Shown: one piece after another, positions 5,786 through 5,877 of the stretch | Layout of the letters: the number at the start of each line of letters is the position of its first letter | Position numbering within the stretch: the stretch's first letter is position 1 | Source: an uncultured Oscillospiraceae bacterium | Lineage (GTDB): Bacteria; Bacillota_A; Clostridia; Oscillospirales; Oscillospiraceae | Reading direction: 5' to 3' | DNA length: 5,877 nucleotides | Assembly: GCA_944386965.1 (NCBI GenBank) | Contig: CALXDE010000059.1 | Coordinates: 1-5,877, forward strand | Made by a program: the position numbers and the translations under genes | Notes under the pieces: generated by a model | Seen by the model: only the letters and a program-made list of their open reading frames with translations | The model's database searches: none | What the model was told of the DNA's origin: nothing

Positions 5786-5877
5786 AACCTATGTGCCGCA
5801 ACGGATTCCGGCTATTTATCAAGCGCAGAATATAACTGATCCGATACCTGGATATCTTTTTTCCATGAATCTTGAAC
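5756..5877. other. AT-richer foreign sequence replacing the 5' third of cotJC (edge of an insertion or a join)
   Basis: These 122 bases are about 43% GC (52 G/C by hand count) and break the cotJC reading frame, whereas the flanking genes are clearly GC-rich. The join with cotJC is sharp, near 5753-5758. Near it lies an inverted pair GGTGCC (5747-5752) / GGCACC (5770-5775), and a further GTGCC at 5793-5797. No transposase, recognisable insertion-sequence end or group II intron domain V is visible in the part shown. It may be the end of a mobile element, a rearrangement or a chimeric assembly end; the window stops too soon to decide. Confidence 0.55.
5812..5877 (-). CDS. Possible C-terminal end of an unknown protein in the foreign segment
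   Basis: Read on the minus strand from the right edge, a frame of 21 codons ends at TAG (5812-5814) with the residues WKKDIQVSDQLYSALDK. The hydrophilic, protein-like composition and the position, just inside the proposed junction, would suit the last gene of an inserted element. However, 21 open codons can occur by chance and a second minus frame is also open here. I recognise no family. Confidence 0.2.
   Translation of the reverse strand, partial: VQDSWKKDIQVSDQLYSALDK

Noticed and set aside
5731..5797. Repeated GGTGCC / GGCACC motifs around the cotJC junction
   Set aside because: Two of the copies are explained by codons for Gly-Thr and Gly-His-Leu in CotJC, and six-base matches are too short to call recombination sites on their own.
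5300..5839. 179-codon plus-strand frame opposite cotJC, ending in the foreign segment
   Set aside because: Antisense to recognisable CotJC sequence and starting inside a terminator hairpin; the final 23 codons from ATG 5768 have a weak AGAGG upstream but are too short to support.
5756..5877. Group II intron 3' end interrupting cotJC
   Set aside because: No domain V-like hairpin (GAGCCGTATG-type) occurs in the 120 bases next to the junction, where it would have to lie if the intron were in the same orientation.

Overview
The window looks like a chromosomal piece of a GC-rich, endospore-forming member of the Clostridia, most like gut Oscillospiraceae-type bacteria. The reasons are a full-length spoIVA (found only in endospore formers), a CotJC-type spore-coat catalase fragment, lipoprotein signals and AGGAGG-type ribosome sites of Firmicutes style, and strong G/C preference at third codon positions. 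The taxonomic guess is inference; no marker here fixes the genus.

Layout from left to right. (1) Bases 1-391, minus strand: the N-terminal third of an amino-acid-type ABC transporter substrate-binding lipoprotein that runs off the left edge, with its own promoter and an adjacent LacI-operator-like palindrome. (2) Bases 635-2113, plus: spoIVA, the spore-coat scaffold ATPase, closed by a strong terminator. (3) Bases 2237-3508, plus: a type Ic aspartate-aminotransferase-like PLP enzyme with a good sigma-A-type promoter of its own and a long terminator hairpin. (4) Bases 3770-5223, plus: a two-gene secreted unit, a membrane-anchored SGNH/GDSL hydrolase translationally coupled (ATGA overlap) to a DUF4358-type lipoprotein. 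It is preceded by three alternating GTTAC/GTAAC half-sites at exact 11-bp phasing and followed by a terminator. (5) Bases 5339-5785, minus: the C-terminal two thirds of a CotJC-like manganese catalase. Its 5' third has been replaced by unrelated, AT-richer sequence (about 43% GC) that continues to the right edge at 5877.

The genes do not form one pathway. Each block has its own start and stop signals: import (1), spore morphogenesis (2), amino-acid metabolism (3), cell-surface function (4) and spore coat (5). The points that most deserve a second look are the break in cotJC, which could be a mobile element in a sporulation gene, simple decay or an assembly join; the phased half-sites in front of the hydrolase/DUF4358 pair; and that pair itself, whose substrate is unknown. 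I found no rRNA, tRNA, CRISPR array or complete mobile element, and no stretch longer than 300 bases lacks a gene.
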